This document shows positions 1 to 10,470 of a stretch of DNA of 64,000 nucleotides, piece after piece. The notes beneath the pieces are model-generated. The model had not been told where the DNA came from and did no database searches. It worked only from the letters and a program-made list of their open reading frames with translations. The DNA lies in contig CM119270.1 in the NCBI GenBank assembly GCA_051294375.1, positions 18,781,546 to 18,845,545 of the forward strand, in the 5' to 3' direction. A program made the position numbers and the translations under genes. This DNA comes from Paraspadella gotoi. Its lineage: Eukaryota > Chaetognatha. Position 1 is the stretch's first letter. The number at the start of each line of letters is the position of its first letter.

Positions 1-298
1 GAAGATTGAATGATTAACATCTCCTAAAAGGACTTTATAACAATTTAGAAATATAAAGAAGAGAAATAGTTGATAAGAGGCAAAGACGAAAAGAGAGAGA
101 GAGATCGACTCGAAGCTCACTTTAATCAAAAAGAGGAAAATTTCCCCCTTTTTTTTCTCATTATAATTTTTTTTTCCTTTCACGTTCAAGTTCAACGTTT
201 CACGATTTGAATCGCCCACATTTTTTTTTGTCATTTCGTCGTTTTGTCATTTTTCTTATTTTCTTTTTGTTCTTTTGTCAGCCTTTTACTTAATCTTG

Positions 299-320
299 TT
301 CGTCGTCGTCTTCATGGTCA

Positions 321-370
<50 letters not shown>
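299..370. repeat. (TCG)n trinucleotide microsatellite
   Basis: About 70 bp of nearly uninterrupted TCG repeats, pure from about 321 to 370. It lies in an AT-rich stretch upstream of the first recognised kinase exon. Nothing else in 1-650 looks coding. Confidence 0.9.
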
Positions 371-654
371 TCAAACAATAAAAAGGCTTTTGTTGGTCAC
401 CGATTTATCCCAACGACTTTTTCTCCCCCACTCTGAGACATCATTTATCCCCCGCCTTTTTTTGCTCTTTGCTCTCAACTACTTTCTTTGATACTTCCCA
501 TAATACTTAAACATTTTTTATACCTTACTTTTCCTACTTCACTCAGATAACATTTAATGATTGAAGCAATTGAAACAGTTCATAACAACATTTTACGTAA
601 CATGTCGTTGACAGGGAAGCCAGATACTCTTGGAGAAAGTTATCCAGACCGTGA

Positions 655-845
655 CACAGTCTTAATTGAAAGCTTGTACGTTCCTTCTACTGTGTTATAA
701 GAAGGATAGAAGACTCGACCTACCATAGCATGTCCAAAGTCAGGAGACAGGATAGCTTAATTATGTATTGATTTGATATTTTTTATTGGTTGTTTTTGTT
801 TTTTATTGGTTGTTATTCTACCAATTTTATTACTTAAATACTTTA
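655..845. repeat. interspersed repeat, copy 1 of 2
   Basis: This stretch shares a diverged block with 21615-21775. The shared parts are a common 'AGCATGT-CAAAGTCAGG' core, then 'GATAGCTTA', then an AT-rich tail with 'ATTGGTTGT' and 'ACCAATTT'. No coding potential is visible. It is probably a short nonautonomous element, class unknown. Confidence 0.5.
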
Positions 846-963
846 AAACCTATTCAACCTATTAAAATCTCTTCCTTATCAACTGTCAAATATGATTATA
901 CCAAACTGTAAAACTTACCCTCAAACTTACCTCAACCTTCCCCTCCCCTCTCTCTCTCTCCAG

Positions 964-1142
964 CCGAAACCCGGCGGAGCTGGACGAGTTGGCGGCGCAC
1001 CTCAGCCATCTGGCGGCGCCGTCGAGAGAGTCGATCAACGGCGCCGGGGTGGAAGCGGCGCCCGGAAGCGGCGTCGGGGGAAGCGCTTCCGAGAGACAAT
1101 TGGTTGAGGACGAGGAGGAGTCGGACGAGGAAGAGGGCGCAG
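964..1142 (+). CDS. msn: msn exon: linker, acidic segment
   Basis: Preceded by a CT-rich tract and CAG, followed by GTGAAG. It reads [15 protein letters not shown] and later [11 protein letters not shown]. This resembles the KPEELRALAKELR and TDEEDDD stretch of vertebrate TNIK just before the CNH-proximal linker. It enters with one base of a codon and leaves in phase 1, which joins correctly to the exon at 1570. Confidence 0.82.
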
Positions 1143-4100
1143 GTGAAGAATAGGGGGGAGGGGGTGAGGGGGAGAGGGAAGGAAGGGAGGAGAGAGAACG
1201 TGGGAGGGGAGATGAGGAAAGAAAAGGGAATGAGATAAAATAGGGCAAGGAGAGGGAGAAGGTGGAGGAGAGGGAGAGAGGAGGGAGGGAAAAAGAGAAT
1301 TGGGAGAGGGAGAGAAATAGTGGTTGGAGGAATTTGAATGTAGACAGTGAAAAAGTAAGTTGCACGAGGTTAATGGTATACTATTAATGGAGAGAAAAGT
1401 AGCATATAAATATTATGGAAAAATACATATAATATATACAATAGCAATAATGGGCGCTATTGGCTCATCGGAAATACCGTGGCTTTGTTTTTTTTTATTT
1501 AAACATAAATAGATTTGTATTTAAAATATAGTTTACAAAGGATTTTCGTTGTTCCTTTGTTCTTTTCAGCCGTTAGTTCAAGTGGCCCCCGCGACGGGAC
1601 GCTGCTCGCCTCGGAGCGAGCGCGCCCTCTGCCTTCCAACTACAACCAGGACACGTTGCAGACTCTGTCGTCAATGGTCATTCACGAAGACGTAAGATGA
1701 GGGGGGTGGNNNNNNNNNNNNNNNNNGGGAAAGGGGAGATGGGAGAAGAAATGAAATAGGAGGAAAAGAAAAGATGGGAACTGATGGGAAGAGAAGGGAG
1801 AGGAGATGGGAGAGCAGATAGAAAGAGAAATGGGAAAAGAAATAACTTAATGGCTTGGGTAATAAAAAGACGGTGAATGTAATGGAAGATATTGCGGGTT
1901 ATTTCTATTATTTCTATTAAATTAATGAGCCATGAATATTGGCTACGAGCAAAGAGGATGGAAAAAAAAAGTAATAAACTATTCTTATATTTAAAAAAGA
2001 AATTATTATAGGTACTTCGCTTCGTGAGAATATTGATTATGTTGCAATACAATAAATAAAAGATTTAAACGATAAAATCTTGCGTTGAATAAAAAAAACT
2101 TGAAATACGATGCTTCTGGGTAATCGATGCGAAAAGGATCCCAGTCACGTTCTCTTTAAACCACAACAACAACGACAACGCGCAGGAAAATAAAGAGAAA
2201 TAAAATCTCGAGAATTTATCGATGATTAAAATGGATTCGATGAATGATGAACGATTAAACGAATGATTTTTAAACAAGATAAACTAACTTGATCCTAATT
2301 TCGTCTGGACTCATTCTCACTTTTTCTAGTTTCTTCATTTCCTGTCTCATTTCCCCTTTTCCTCCATTTCGTATTTACTCTTTTTCTCCCTTCTTCGTTC
2401 CCATTTTCCCCTTTACTTTTGCCATTTTCATCTTATTTTCACTCTCTTCCCATTTTGATCTTTTCCTCTTTTATTTTATATTCTATTTATTTTTACTTCG
2501 CTTTTTTAATTTTCTTACATTTTCCTTTTATTTTTTTTTAATTTTCTTTTTCATTTTCTTCAATTATCCTCTTCATTTTCTACCTTTTTTCTTTCATTTT
2601 CTACCATTTTTATCCTCATTTTCTACCATTTTTCTCTTCAATTTCTACTATTTTCCTCTTCATTTCCCACTCGTTTCTCCTTCGGTCCTTCTTCAAATCA
2701 TCCATTTTTATGTTCCCCGACCATCTCATATTTTTCTAATACCGCATTACCTTTCCCCTTCCCCATCCCCTCCCCTTTCCCCACCATCATCCATCCCCTC
2801 TTTCTACCTCACCCAGGATGGACAGAACCGGAACCGCGCGGCGGGCGGCGCTGCTCCGCCACGCGGCGGCGTCCTGCCCGATCTTCTCCCGCAACTCACG
2901 CCGCAAATCTCGAGGGGACCATCTGGTATGGCAGCTTCTCTTAATTCCTTTTCTTTTCTTTTATTTTCTTTTCTTTTGAATGGCAGCTTCTCTTAATCCC
3001 TTTTCTTTTCTTTTCTTTTCTTTTTTTTTATTTTATTTTATTTTGAATGGCAGCTTCTCTTAATTCCTTTTCTTTTCTCTTCTTTTTTTTTCTTTTATTT
3101 TATTTTGAATGGCAGCTTCTCTTAATTCCTTTTCTTTTCTTTTCCTTTACTTTCTTTCCTGCCTTTTTCTTTCCTTTTCTTTTCTTTTTTTTATCCTTTT
3201 CTCCTCTATTTTCTCTCTTCCTTTCTTCCTTTGTTCTCTTCCTCCTCCTTAATTGTCTCGTCTCACGATCTTCATTCATTCCGNNNNNNNNNNNNNNNNN
3301 NNNNNNNNTTTTCAGCCGTTAGTTCAAGTGGCCCCCGCGACGGGACGCTGCTCGCTCGGAGCGAGCGCGCCCTCTGCCTTCCAACTACAACCAGGAACGT
3401 TGCAGACTCTGTCGTCAATGGTCATTCACGAAGACGTAAGATGAGGGGGTGGAGATGGGATAAAGTGGGAAAGGAATGGGAAAGCGGGAAGAGTGGGAAT
3501 AAGAGATGGAAGGGGAGATTGGGCATAAGAGATGGGAAAGGGGAGATTGGAAAGGAGATGCGGGAAGAGTGGACTGGTATGCGGAGAAGATATGGAAAGG
3601 GGAGATGGGATAAGAGATGGAAAGGGGAGTATGGAGAAGAGATGGGAAGGGAGGGAGGATGGGGAAGGTAGAATGGGAAGAGATGGGAGGGAGATGGGAG
3701 AAGAGAATGAAATAAGGAGAAAAGAAAAGATCGTGAGAACTGATGGGAAGAGAAGGGAGAAGGAGATGGGAGAGAGATAGAAAGAGAAAATGGGAAAAGA
3801 AATAGACTTAATGGCTTGGTAATAAAAAGACGCGTGAATTGTAATGGAGATATTGCGGGTTATTTTAATTTTTCGATATTAAATTAATGAGCCATGAATA
3901 TTGGCTACGAGCAAAGAGGAGGAAAAAAAAAGTAATAAAACTATTACTTATATTTAAAAAAAATTATTATAGGTACTTTCCTTCCATGAGAATATTGATT
4001 ATGTTGCAATACAAATAAATAAAAGATTTAAACGATTTAATCTCCGTTGAATAAAAAAAAAATTGAAATACGATGCTTCTGGGTTATCGATGAAAAAGAT

Positions 4101-7100
4101 CCCAGTCACGTTCTCTTTAAACCACAACAACGACGACGACGACAACGCGCGGGAAAATCAAGAAAAAGAAATCTCGAGAATTTATCGATGATTAAAATGG
4201 ATTCGATGAATGATGAACGATTAAACGAATGATTTTTCAACAAATAAATACTTGATCCTAATTTCGTCTGGACTCATTCTCACTTTTTCTAGTTTCTTCA
4301 TTTCCTCTCTCTTTCCCCTTTTCCTCATTTCGTATTTACTCTTTTTCTTCTCTTCTTCGTTCCCAATTTCCCCTTTCTTTTGCCATTTACATCTTATTTT
4401 CACTTCTTTCCATTTTTCCTCTTTTCCTCTTTTATTTTATATTCTATTTTTTTACTTCGCTTTTTTTCATTTTCTTACATTTTCTTTTTCTTTTTTTTAA
4501 TTTCTTCTTCATTTTCTTCAATTTTCCTCTTCATTTTCTACCATTTTTTCTTCATTTACTACTATTTTTCTCTCATTTTCTACCTATTTTCCTCTTTATT
4601 TTCCTATTCATTTTTTTTCATTTCATCTTCATTTCCCACACGTTTCTCCTTCTCTCCTTCCTCAAATAATCCATTTTTATCGTCCCCGACCATTTCATAT
4701 TTTTCTAATACCGCATTATTTTCCCATTCCCCATCCCCTTACCCTCCCATCCCCTACCCTTCCTCATCCTACCCTTCCTCACCCTTTCCCCACCATCATC
4801 CATCCCCTCTTTCTACCTCACCCAGGATGGACAGAACCGGAACCGCCGGCGGGCGGCGCTGCTCCGCCACGCGGCGGCGTCCTGCCCGATCTTCTCCCGC
4901 AACTCACGCCGCAAATCTCGAGGGACCATCTGGTATGGCAGCTTCTCTTAATTCCTTTTCTTTTCTTTTATTTTCTTTTCTTTTTGAATGAGCAGCTTCT
5001 CTTAATTCCTTTTCTTTCTTTTCTTTTATTTTTTTTATTTTGAATGGCAGCTTCTCTTAATTCCTTTTCTTTTCTCTTCTTTTTTTTTCTTTTATTTTAT
5101 TTGAATGGCAGCTTCTCTTAATTCCTTTTTCTTTCTTTTCCTTTTTCTTTGCCCTGCCTTTTTTCTTCCTTTTCTTTCCTATTTTTTTATCCCTTTCTCC
5201 TCTATTTCCTCTCTTCTTTTCTTCCTTTGTTCTCTTCCCCCTCCTTAATTGTCTCGTCTCACGATCTTCATTCATTCCGTCCAGTTTTTCTCTTTTATCT
5301 TCATCATTATCATCATCATTATCATCATCATCATTATCATCATTTATTTTTATGGAGCATTTTACAATATTTTCATCTTGATTAATTTTATATTGATTGG
5401 TCATTTAGTTGTTTCTTTAACATTTATTATTAACCTTACCAACTAATCTTCGAATTAAACATCCCTTAAATTTCAAATCGACGAACATCCACCAATCCCC
5501 ACCTCCCCAACGAAACCACCCACAACCATCACCCACAACCCTCTTCCACAACTCCGTTCCACAACCCAACCCCCCCATAAACAACAGGCCTGCTCCTCGA
5601 CCGGCCGTCGGGCGAGGATCCCACCCCCCCGTCCAAACCCAACGTGCCCTTGCCGCGCGGGGCGGGCGACGCCCACGGCGCCAAGATGGCGTCGTCGAAG
5701 CCGTCCTTCATGGCGTTCGGGTTCGGCGCCGGACAAGTGGGCGGCGCCGGAGGATCCGCCGCGGGTGAGGCTGAGTTGTGGGCGGAGGTGGTCGGTAGGG
5801 AAGAGAGAAGGTAAGGAGGAGAATTACGATCGATGGGAAGTGCGGCAGTGAGGGTGAGGTCAGGTTCATCCAGAACCTGTTGAAAAAAACATTTTTTTTT
5901 AAGTAGATAAGAGTGAATAAAGTAAGAATGAACAAAGTACACGAGTAACTGATAAAGTTAAAAAAAATAAATGGCCGTCAAAGATTAACAGACAATAGCA
6001 AAACAATAAAAGAAAAAAGAAATAATTGAGATAAGCGAGTGAACGAGATTCAATGTCAAAAGGAGAAAAAGTGGAAAAACAGACTAAATTTCTAAAGAAT
6101 TCGTCTGTCGATTTTATTTTATTTTATTTTATTTTTATAAATAATACCCTTGATCGACACAGTATAGAATACAACTTAGCGAATCAAAATTAAAAACTCG
6201 GGGCGAATTTCTCTCAACTCCCGCCCACAATATTCCCCCACATTTTCATTCCATTTCTCTCCCTCACACCCCCTCCACCTCCTCACCCAGGATCCCCCCT
6301 CCGCCGACAATCACAGATCAACGTCAACGTCTCCCCCAACAACCAATCAGCGGCGTCGGACACGCCCGAGATCCGCAAATACAAGAAGCGGTTCAATTCT
6401 GACATCCACTGCGCCGCCTTGTGGGGAGTCAACCTCTTGATCGGGACGGACGACGGGTTGATGCTGCTGGATCGGTCGGGTCAGGGAAAGGTTTACACCC
6501 TCATCTCGAGACGGAGGTGAGGAAAGGGAATGGATCGTTGTGGTGGTTGTTGTTGTTGTTGTTGGCACGCCTGCCGTTGTTATTGTTGACGTCATTGTCG
6601 TCGTCAATTCATACAATTTTTTCTATAACTTTTCTCTTCTATTTATTTTCCCTGTATTGTTTAATGTAATAATTGATGTTATTAAGTATGTTAATGCGTA
6701 TGCATTTGTATCTTTAACGCGATTTGAATAAAAACACATCATTGCTATCATTATTATTATTAATATTATTATAATAAATTATTATTATTGCAGTTCTTTT
6801 TTTGTTTAAAGTGAAGTCAACACTTTTATTTCTAAACGTAATTATGACGGGTTTTGGTAGCTGTTGTTGTTGTTGTTGTTGTTGTTTGGCGAACTGCTAT
6901 AACAAACAGATTTGTGTAGTAGATGATTTGGTCTTTCTGGAGTTGCAATAATTTTGAAGGTTTTTGTTAATGACACATGACACATTGGGTTTACGTATAA
7001 TTGAAACGGTATTAGTAAATTTATTTTGCCATTTTGTTTTTCCATCTTTCTCTTTCCGTTACTTCTCCCAGATTCCTCCAGATGGAAGTCCTCGAAGGCC

Positions 7101-10100
7101 AAAATATCCTAGTGACGATTTCCGGCAAAAAGAACAAAATCCGCGTCTATTATCTTTCGTGGTTGCGAAGCAAAATCCTCAAGAACGAAGGCGGAGAGCG
7201 GAAGGCAGGGTGAGGAAGAAGACAGAGGGAAAGACAGACAGACAGACAGACAGAATAAAAGAGACAGAAAGACGGAAGACAGAGGGATGCGTTTGAAGTC
7301 TAAAATTAAAAAATGTCAACGAAGAAAACAGACTAAATTTTTAAGTCGGAGGAAAGAGCAACGATTAAAAAGAGGAGAATGTGGCGGTNNNNNNNNNNNN
7401 NNNNNNNNNNNNNATATTCACACCGCCTCACGTCCGGAATCCTTCAGCCATCCCATTGGCTCAGAGAGGGAAAGCACCATCCCAGGCGTTTGTGTTCCAT
7501 CCTTTTGGCAAAACGAGACCGTCCTAGTGTATCCGTGCCAGTGACGGGAGGCGTCACTGAGGGTCGAAGCCCCCAACAGTGAAATGCCCCATCCAATGGG
7601 CATCACAGGCAACCCGGCTGTTGTCATAAGAAAACGATTAACTAGTAAAAACAGTGTGGACTTAATTTTTCTTGATTAGAAAGACATTGAGGGTGACAGT
7701 GACTCAATAAATTAATAACAGACATTTACAATGTACGTCATTGATAATGAAATTGATAACATTGATTGCATCTGACTCAATAAAATAATCAAAACCATAC
7801 AGGACGAAAAGTGGCGTATAAACTTTGAGGGTGACTGTAACTCAATGAGAAATCAGGGCACTAAGCGGTAGTGAAAGTTACATACGAAAATTCTAAAGTT
7901 AATTTATTGAAACAACACTCCTCTCTCACATAATTGTAAAAAAAATTAATTTTATGGTTTTTATTTTCGCAGAGGCTATATTTATATATAGGTTACATCC
8001 TTAAAAATCGAGAAAAATTTCAAAATAGGCTTTTCTTTAATTTTGATTGCCAGATTTGAATTCCTTCATCAAAAAGTTGATTTAAAAAAAGAAAAATATA
8101 AAATAAATATAAAAGTGATAAAAATGATATCATAAGCTTAAGGAGTCTATCATTAAAGGAATTCGAATGGTGATAGTCATTTATTTTCTTCACGCGGGAA
8201 ATTGAGAAAAAATCCCCATCTCCTTGTTGCAATTCGAAACAAGGACGAAAAGATAATTGATTAAAAAATTTACCATGGATCTCCCTCTACATAGTGATAC
8301 CTCCATTCTCTTACTTTCACTTGGGAAGTCAACATTTTCACAAATTTAAAATTTTTATTTGTTTGATATGACCAAAGCTTGAAATTCTTGCGGCATCTGG
8401 GCCTCCTCTGCATAAAGGAAATTTTAGTAATTGATACATCTTTCCATGCACGCAACAGGAAAGGAACAGAAAAAAAGGTCAAATACCTCTTAAAATTCGA
8501 ACAAGGAGTCATTCATTTGCGTAAACATTTATGCATGACCTCAGTGACATCTTTTCGATCCTAGTTGACTGTTTGTTTGGCAACAGATTTGATTTTAGGA
8601 GAGATAAAGAGCGCTTCCCTTTCTCTCATTACTTTGTATTAATGTTAGAGTTATACTTTGATCTTTAAGAGAAAACACGTCTTTTTTCCCTGCTGGCTCG
8701 ATTTCGATAAATTTGGTACGATCGACGTGGAATACGTTACTAGTTTATGAAATAAAATTTCATTAAAATCGGTCACGCGTTTCAAAAGTTAATGGGCAAA
8801 AATGACGAAAAAATAGCGCTTGCCGAGGGATCAACTTTCGCCGCTCATCGACGCGAAAAATAGTGGTTAACATAAGATTTGAACTACGTAGTTCTAATCT
8901 TTAGGTCCGTCGGAATCGCACGGTAAAGCCGAAAATCCTCGTTCCGGGCTAATAGAAAATAAACGGAAAACTAACGGGAAGCTGAACACGGAGAAGTAAA
9001 TTTTAGATATAAGAAACGAAATTTATAAGAGGAATAATTGGTGATATAGGTTTACTCATAAAAATTAAAAAGTAATTGGATGATAATTTTAATAACAATG
9101 GTTTACATTGGATTGACAAACGACTTTCGTGGCACCCCTTGATTATTCGCCGCTTTTATCTTAAGTCCTCATTAAATAACTAACTTTTTTTCAAGGTATA
9201 TGTTGCTGATATCATCACAACAACCGCGACAAGGAGGCTGACCTTAAACAGGTTTCATAACTGACATTTAATCCAAGGTCGGGTACTGAACTTTAACCTA
9301 CTTTAACTTCTTCCTATTTCGTTTTATCGTTTTCCGTTATTTTCTTACTAACACATTTCAATCACTCTACAAAAATCATGTCACTGCAGCAGCAGCGGCA
9401 GCGGATGCGGCTGATTTTTGCTGCAGTTTGGTGACTTAAATGTCATGATTTTAAACGTTTACATTACTTATTTCCCCATCAATGTCGTAAGAGTTGTTCT
9501 TAGTTTTTTGTTTAATTTAACACTCCTACCGCTCCACGCCCCCCACCCTTTCCATTTCCTTCGCCAACCTCCCAATTTCTCCGACCCCCGTTCCAACCCC
9601 AGGTCTCTACGCGTTCCATGGAAGGTTCACACGCAAATTGACGTCGACACTGGAATCCCTCTAATGATATCTACATTCCTCCGCACAGTCAGGGACCCAT
9701 ACAGCCGCACACTGTCGTCGTGCTGCCAAACACCTCAGGTAATTAGGTTTTCTTGTCTGGTTTTATTTATTTTTTATTTATTCTTTCTTTGTCATTTTCT
9801 CTCATTCTTTCATTTATTTACTTTGATACATTTATTTCTTTTACTCATTCATTCATTCATTCCTTCATTACTTAATTCTTTCATTCATTCATTCATTCAN
9901 NNNNNNNNNCATTCATTCATTCATTCATTCATTAAACAATCTCCTCCAACATCCCTCCAAGGCCTTCAACTCCTCATTTGCTACGACAACGAAGGGGTCT
10001 ACGTCGACACTTACGGCAAAATCTCCAAGAACGTCGTCCTCCAGTGGGGCGAGCTGCCCACCTCTGTGGCCTACATCGGTACGGGCCAGATCATGGGCTG

Positions 10101-10290
10101 GGGCAACAAGGCCATCGAGATCCGCTCCGTGGACACGGGTCATCTCGACGGGGTCTTCATGCACAAGCGGGCGCAGAAGCTCAAGTTCCTCTGCGAACGA
10201 AACGACAAGGTGTTCTTCTCTTCCGTCAAGGGTGGTTCCTCCTCGCAGATCTACTTCATGACCCTCAACAAGCCGGGGATGGCGTGGTAG
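964..10290 (+). CDS. msn: misshapen/TNIK/MAP4K4-type GCK-IV kinase, 3' half (multi-exon, partial)
   Basis: This is the C-terminal half of a Ste20-family GCK-IV kinase (misshapen in flies; TNIK, MINK1, MAP4K4 in mammals), which acts upstream of JNK and on the cytoskeleton. Exons seen: 964-1142, 1570-1691, 2817-2925, 5588-5764, 6291-6516, 7072-7209, 9603-9738, 9962-10290. Splice phases agree across the first six junction partners. The protein begins in the linker (NPAELDEL, then an acidic EEESDEEE stretch, then MVIHED, matching the MIVHDD region of TNIK) and enters the CNH domain at [16 protein letters not shown]. The domain resumes near LPNT and ends with [33 protein letters not shown] and a stop after GMAW. 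About 95 CNH residues between KILKNE and DIYIPPH are missing; a gap lies there. The kinase domain would be upstream of the window. Family assignment is secure; the exact orthologue name is by family. Confidence 0.92.
1570..1691 (+). CDS. msn: msn exon: linker with MVIHED motif
   Basis: Bounded by TTTTCAG and GTAAGA. It encodes [11 protein letters not shown] and ends SSMVIHED, comparable to the KTMIVHDD region of TNIK. It is 122 bp, entering with 2 bases and leaving in phase 0, compatible with both neighbours. Confidence 0.82.
2817..2925 (+). CDS. msn: msn exon: linker with GVLPDLLPQ
   Basis: Bounded by CACCCAG and GTATGG. In phase 0 it encodes [11 protein letters not shown] and then [20 protein letters not shown]. 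It leaves in phase 1, which joins to the exon at 5588 as [12 protein letters not shown]. The equivalent exon at 4826 is frameshifted, so this copy is taken as the real one. Confidence 0.78.
3316..3435 (+). pseudogene. duplicate of msn exon 1570-1691, frameshifted
   Basis: Same sequence as 1570-1691 but 120 instead of 122 bp. Lost bases near GCTCGCTCGG and CAGGAACG shift the frame twice. Probably an assembly artefact. Confidence 0.8.
4826..4932 (+). pseudogene. duplicate of msn exon 2817-2925, frameshifted
   Basis: Same sequence as 2817-2925 but 107 instead of 109 bp. One base is missing in the CCGCCGGCGG run and one in CGAGGGACC, destroying the frame. Splice sites are retained. Confidence 0.8.
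5588..5764 (+). CDS. msn: msn exon: Gly/Pro-rich linker before CNH
   Basis: Bounded by AACAACAG and GTGAGG. It encodes [19 protein letters not shown], then [16 protein letters not shown]. It corresponds in position to the 'FTPFIDPRLL' region of TNIK. It enters with 2 bases and leaves in phase 1, matching both neighbouring exons. Confidence 0.82.
6291..6516 (+). CDS. msn: msn exon: start of the CNH domain
   Basis: Bounded by CTCACCCAG and GTGAGG. It encodes INVNVSPNN, then [32 protein letters not shown] and [13 protein letters not shown]. This is nearly identical to the first blades of the CNH (citron homology) domain in all misshapen/TNIK kinases. It leaves in phase 2 and joins the exon at 7072 as [11 protein letters not shown]. 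Confidence 0.95.
7072..7209 (+). CDS. msn: msn exon: CNH domain, continued
   Basis: Bounded by TCTCCCAG and GTGAGG. It encodes [17 protein letters not shown] and then [17 protein letters not shown], matching the QQMDVLEGLN and [16 protein letters not shown] stretch of TNIK. It leaves in phase 2. The next expected residues (TTVGDLEG and onward) do not appear before the gap at 7389. Confidence 0.93.
7389..7413. other. assembly gap (25 N) inside the CNH region
   Basis: A 25-N placeholder. The expected middle of the CNH domain (about 95 residues in family members) is absent from both sides, so the true missing sequence is probably far larger than 25 bp. Confidence 0.9.
7430..7625 (+). mobile_element. 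tRNA-derived SINE family A, copy 1
   Basis: Shares with 22410-22665, 23745-23950 and 25366-25550 an A-box-like CCATTGGCTCAGAGAGG, the core GCCAGTGACGGGAGGC, GTCACTGAGGGTC, and an end of the type GGCATCACAGGCAACCC...GTTGTCAT. This copy is diverged, and its B box is weaker than in the 22410 copy. Confidence 0.65.
7861..8110 (+). mobile_element. single arm of a TIR/foldback element
   Basis: Begins CTAAGCGGTAGTGAAAGTTA, then CATACGAAAATTCTAAA, then GCAGAGGCTATATTTATATA, then ATTTTGATTGCCAGATTTGA. The same order occurs, as reverse complement, in the right arm of the palindromic element at 57752-58368, and in diverged form in its left arm. No opposite arm was found nearby, so this is a solo or truncated copy. 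Confidence 0.65.
8111..9602. other. gene-free stretch with 28-bp palindrome
   Basis: No coding exon recognised. 8700-8820 (ATTTCATTAAAATCGGTCA, then a CGCG and more AT-rich sequence) resembles the flanks of arthropod interspersed elements. 8874-8901 is a near-perfect palindrome centred on GAACTACGTAGTTC with AAGATT/AATCTT arms. (CAG)n-like sequence occurs near 9388. Confidence 0.5.
9603..9738 (+). CDS. msn: msn exon: late CNH blade, frameshifted
   Basis: Bounded by CAACCCCAG and GTAATT. One frame gives IDVDTGIP (family: VDVDSG). A second frame, one base off, gives [19 protein letters not shown] and LPNTS (family: DIYLPTHIQ...PHAIIILPNT). So at least one base is missing around the ATCCCTCTAATG segment. 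It ends in phase 1 and joins the last exon correctly. Confidence 0.8.
9962..10290 (+). CDS. msn: msn last exon: end of CNH domain and stop
   Basis: Bounded upstream by CCCTCCAAG. It encodes [62 protein letters not shown] and [11 protein letters not shown], then TAG at 10288-10290. It matches the conserved C-terminus of TNIK/misshapen, including the terminal Trp. A 10-N gap (9900-9909) in an ATTC repeat lies just upstream. Confidence 0.96.
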
Positions 10291-10464
10291 AGAGTGGGGT
10301 GGGTTAGAGGGGGGTTAAGGGGGTAGTATGTTCGTTAGATGGGGGGGGGAGTAGGAGTAAAAAAGAGGGGAGAGGGGAAAGGATTTAGGAGATAATTTCG
10401 GCACTATTTTCCGAAAGCGCCAGTTATCTGGTCCTAATTCATGAACTTGATATTAATTTTTAAT

Positions 10465-10470
10465 AATAAA
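10465..10470 (+). terminator. polyadenylation signal AATAAA for msn
   Basis: Canonical AATAAA 175 bp after the stop codon, in AT-rich sequence. It is the first canonical hexamer after the last exon. Confidence 0.55.

Larger units (their letters stand above)
1563..3283. repeat. duplicated block I, copy A (better copy)
   Basis: The same order of sequence recurs at 3309-5279: exon, GA-rich tract, intron, exon, then repeated 'GAATGGCAGCTTCTCTTAA' units. The copies differ mainly by single-base indels. Copy A keeps both exons in frame. It ends at a 25-N gap (3284-3308) exactly where copy B begins, and it contains a 17-N gap at 1710-1726. This is most likely an assembly duplication rather than biology. 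Confidence 0.85.
3309..5279. repeat. duplicated block I, copy B (noisy copy)
   Basis: This is a near-identical repeat of 1563-3283, starting directly after a 25-N gap. Single-base deletions break both exons it contains. Its last bases (TTCATTCATTCCG) are the ones immediately before the gap in copy A, after which copy B runs on into unique sequence. That is the signature of two overlapping contigs or haplotypes placed end to end. Confidence 0.85.
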
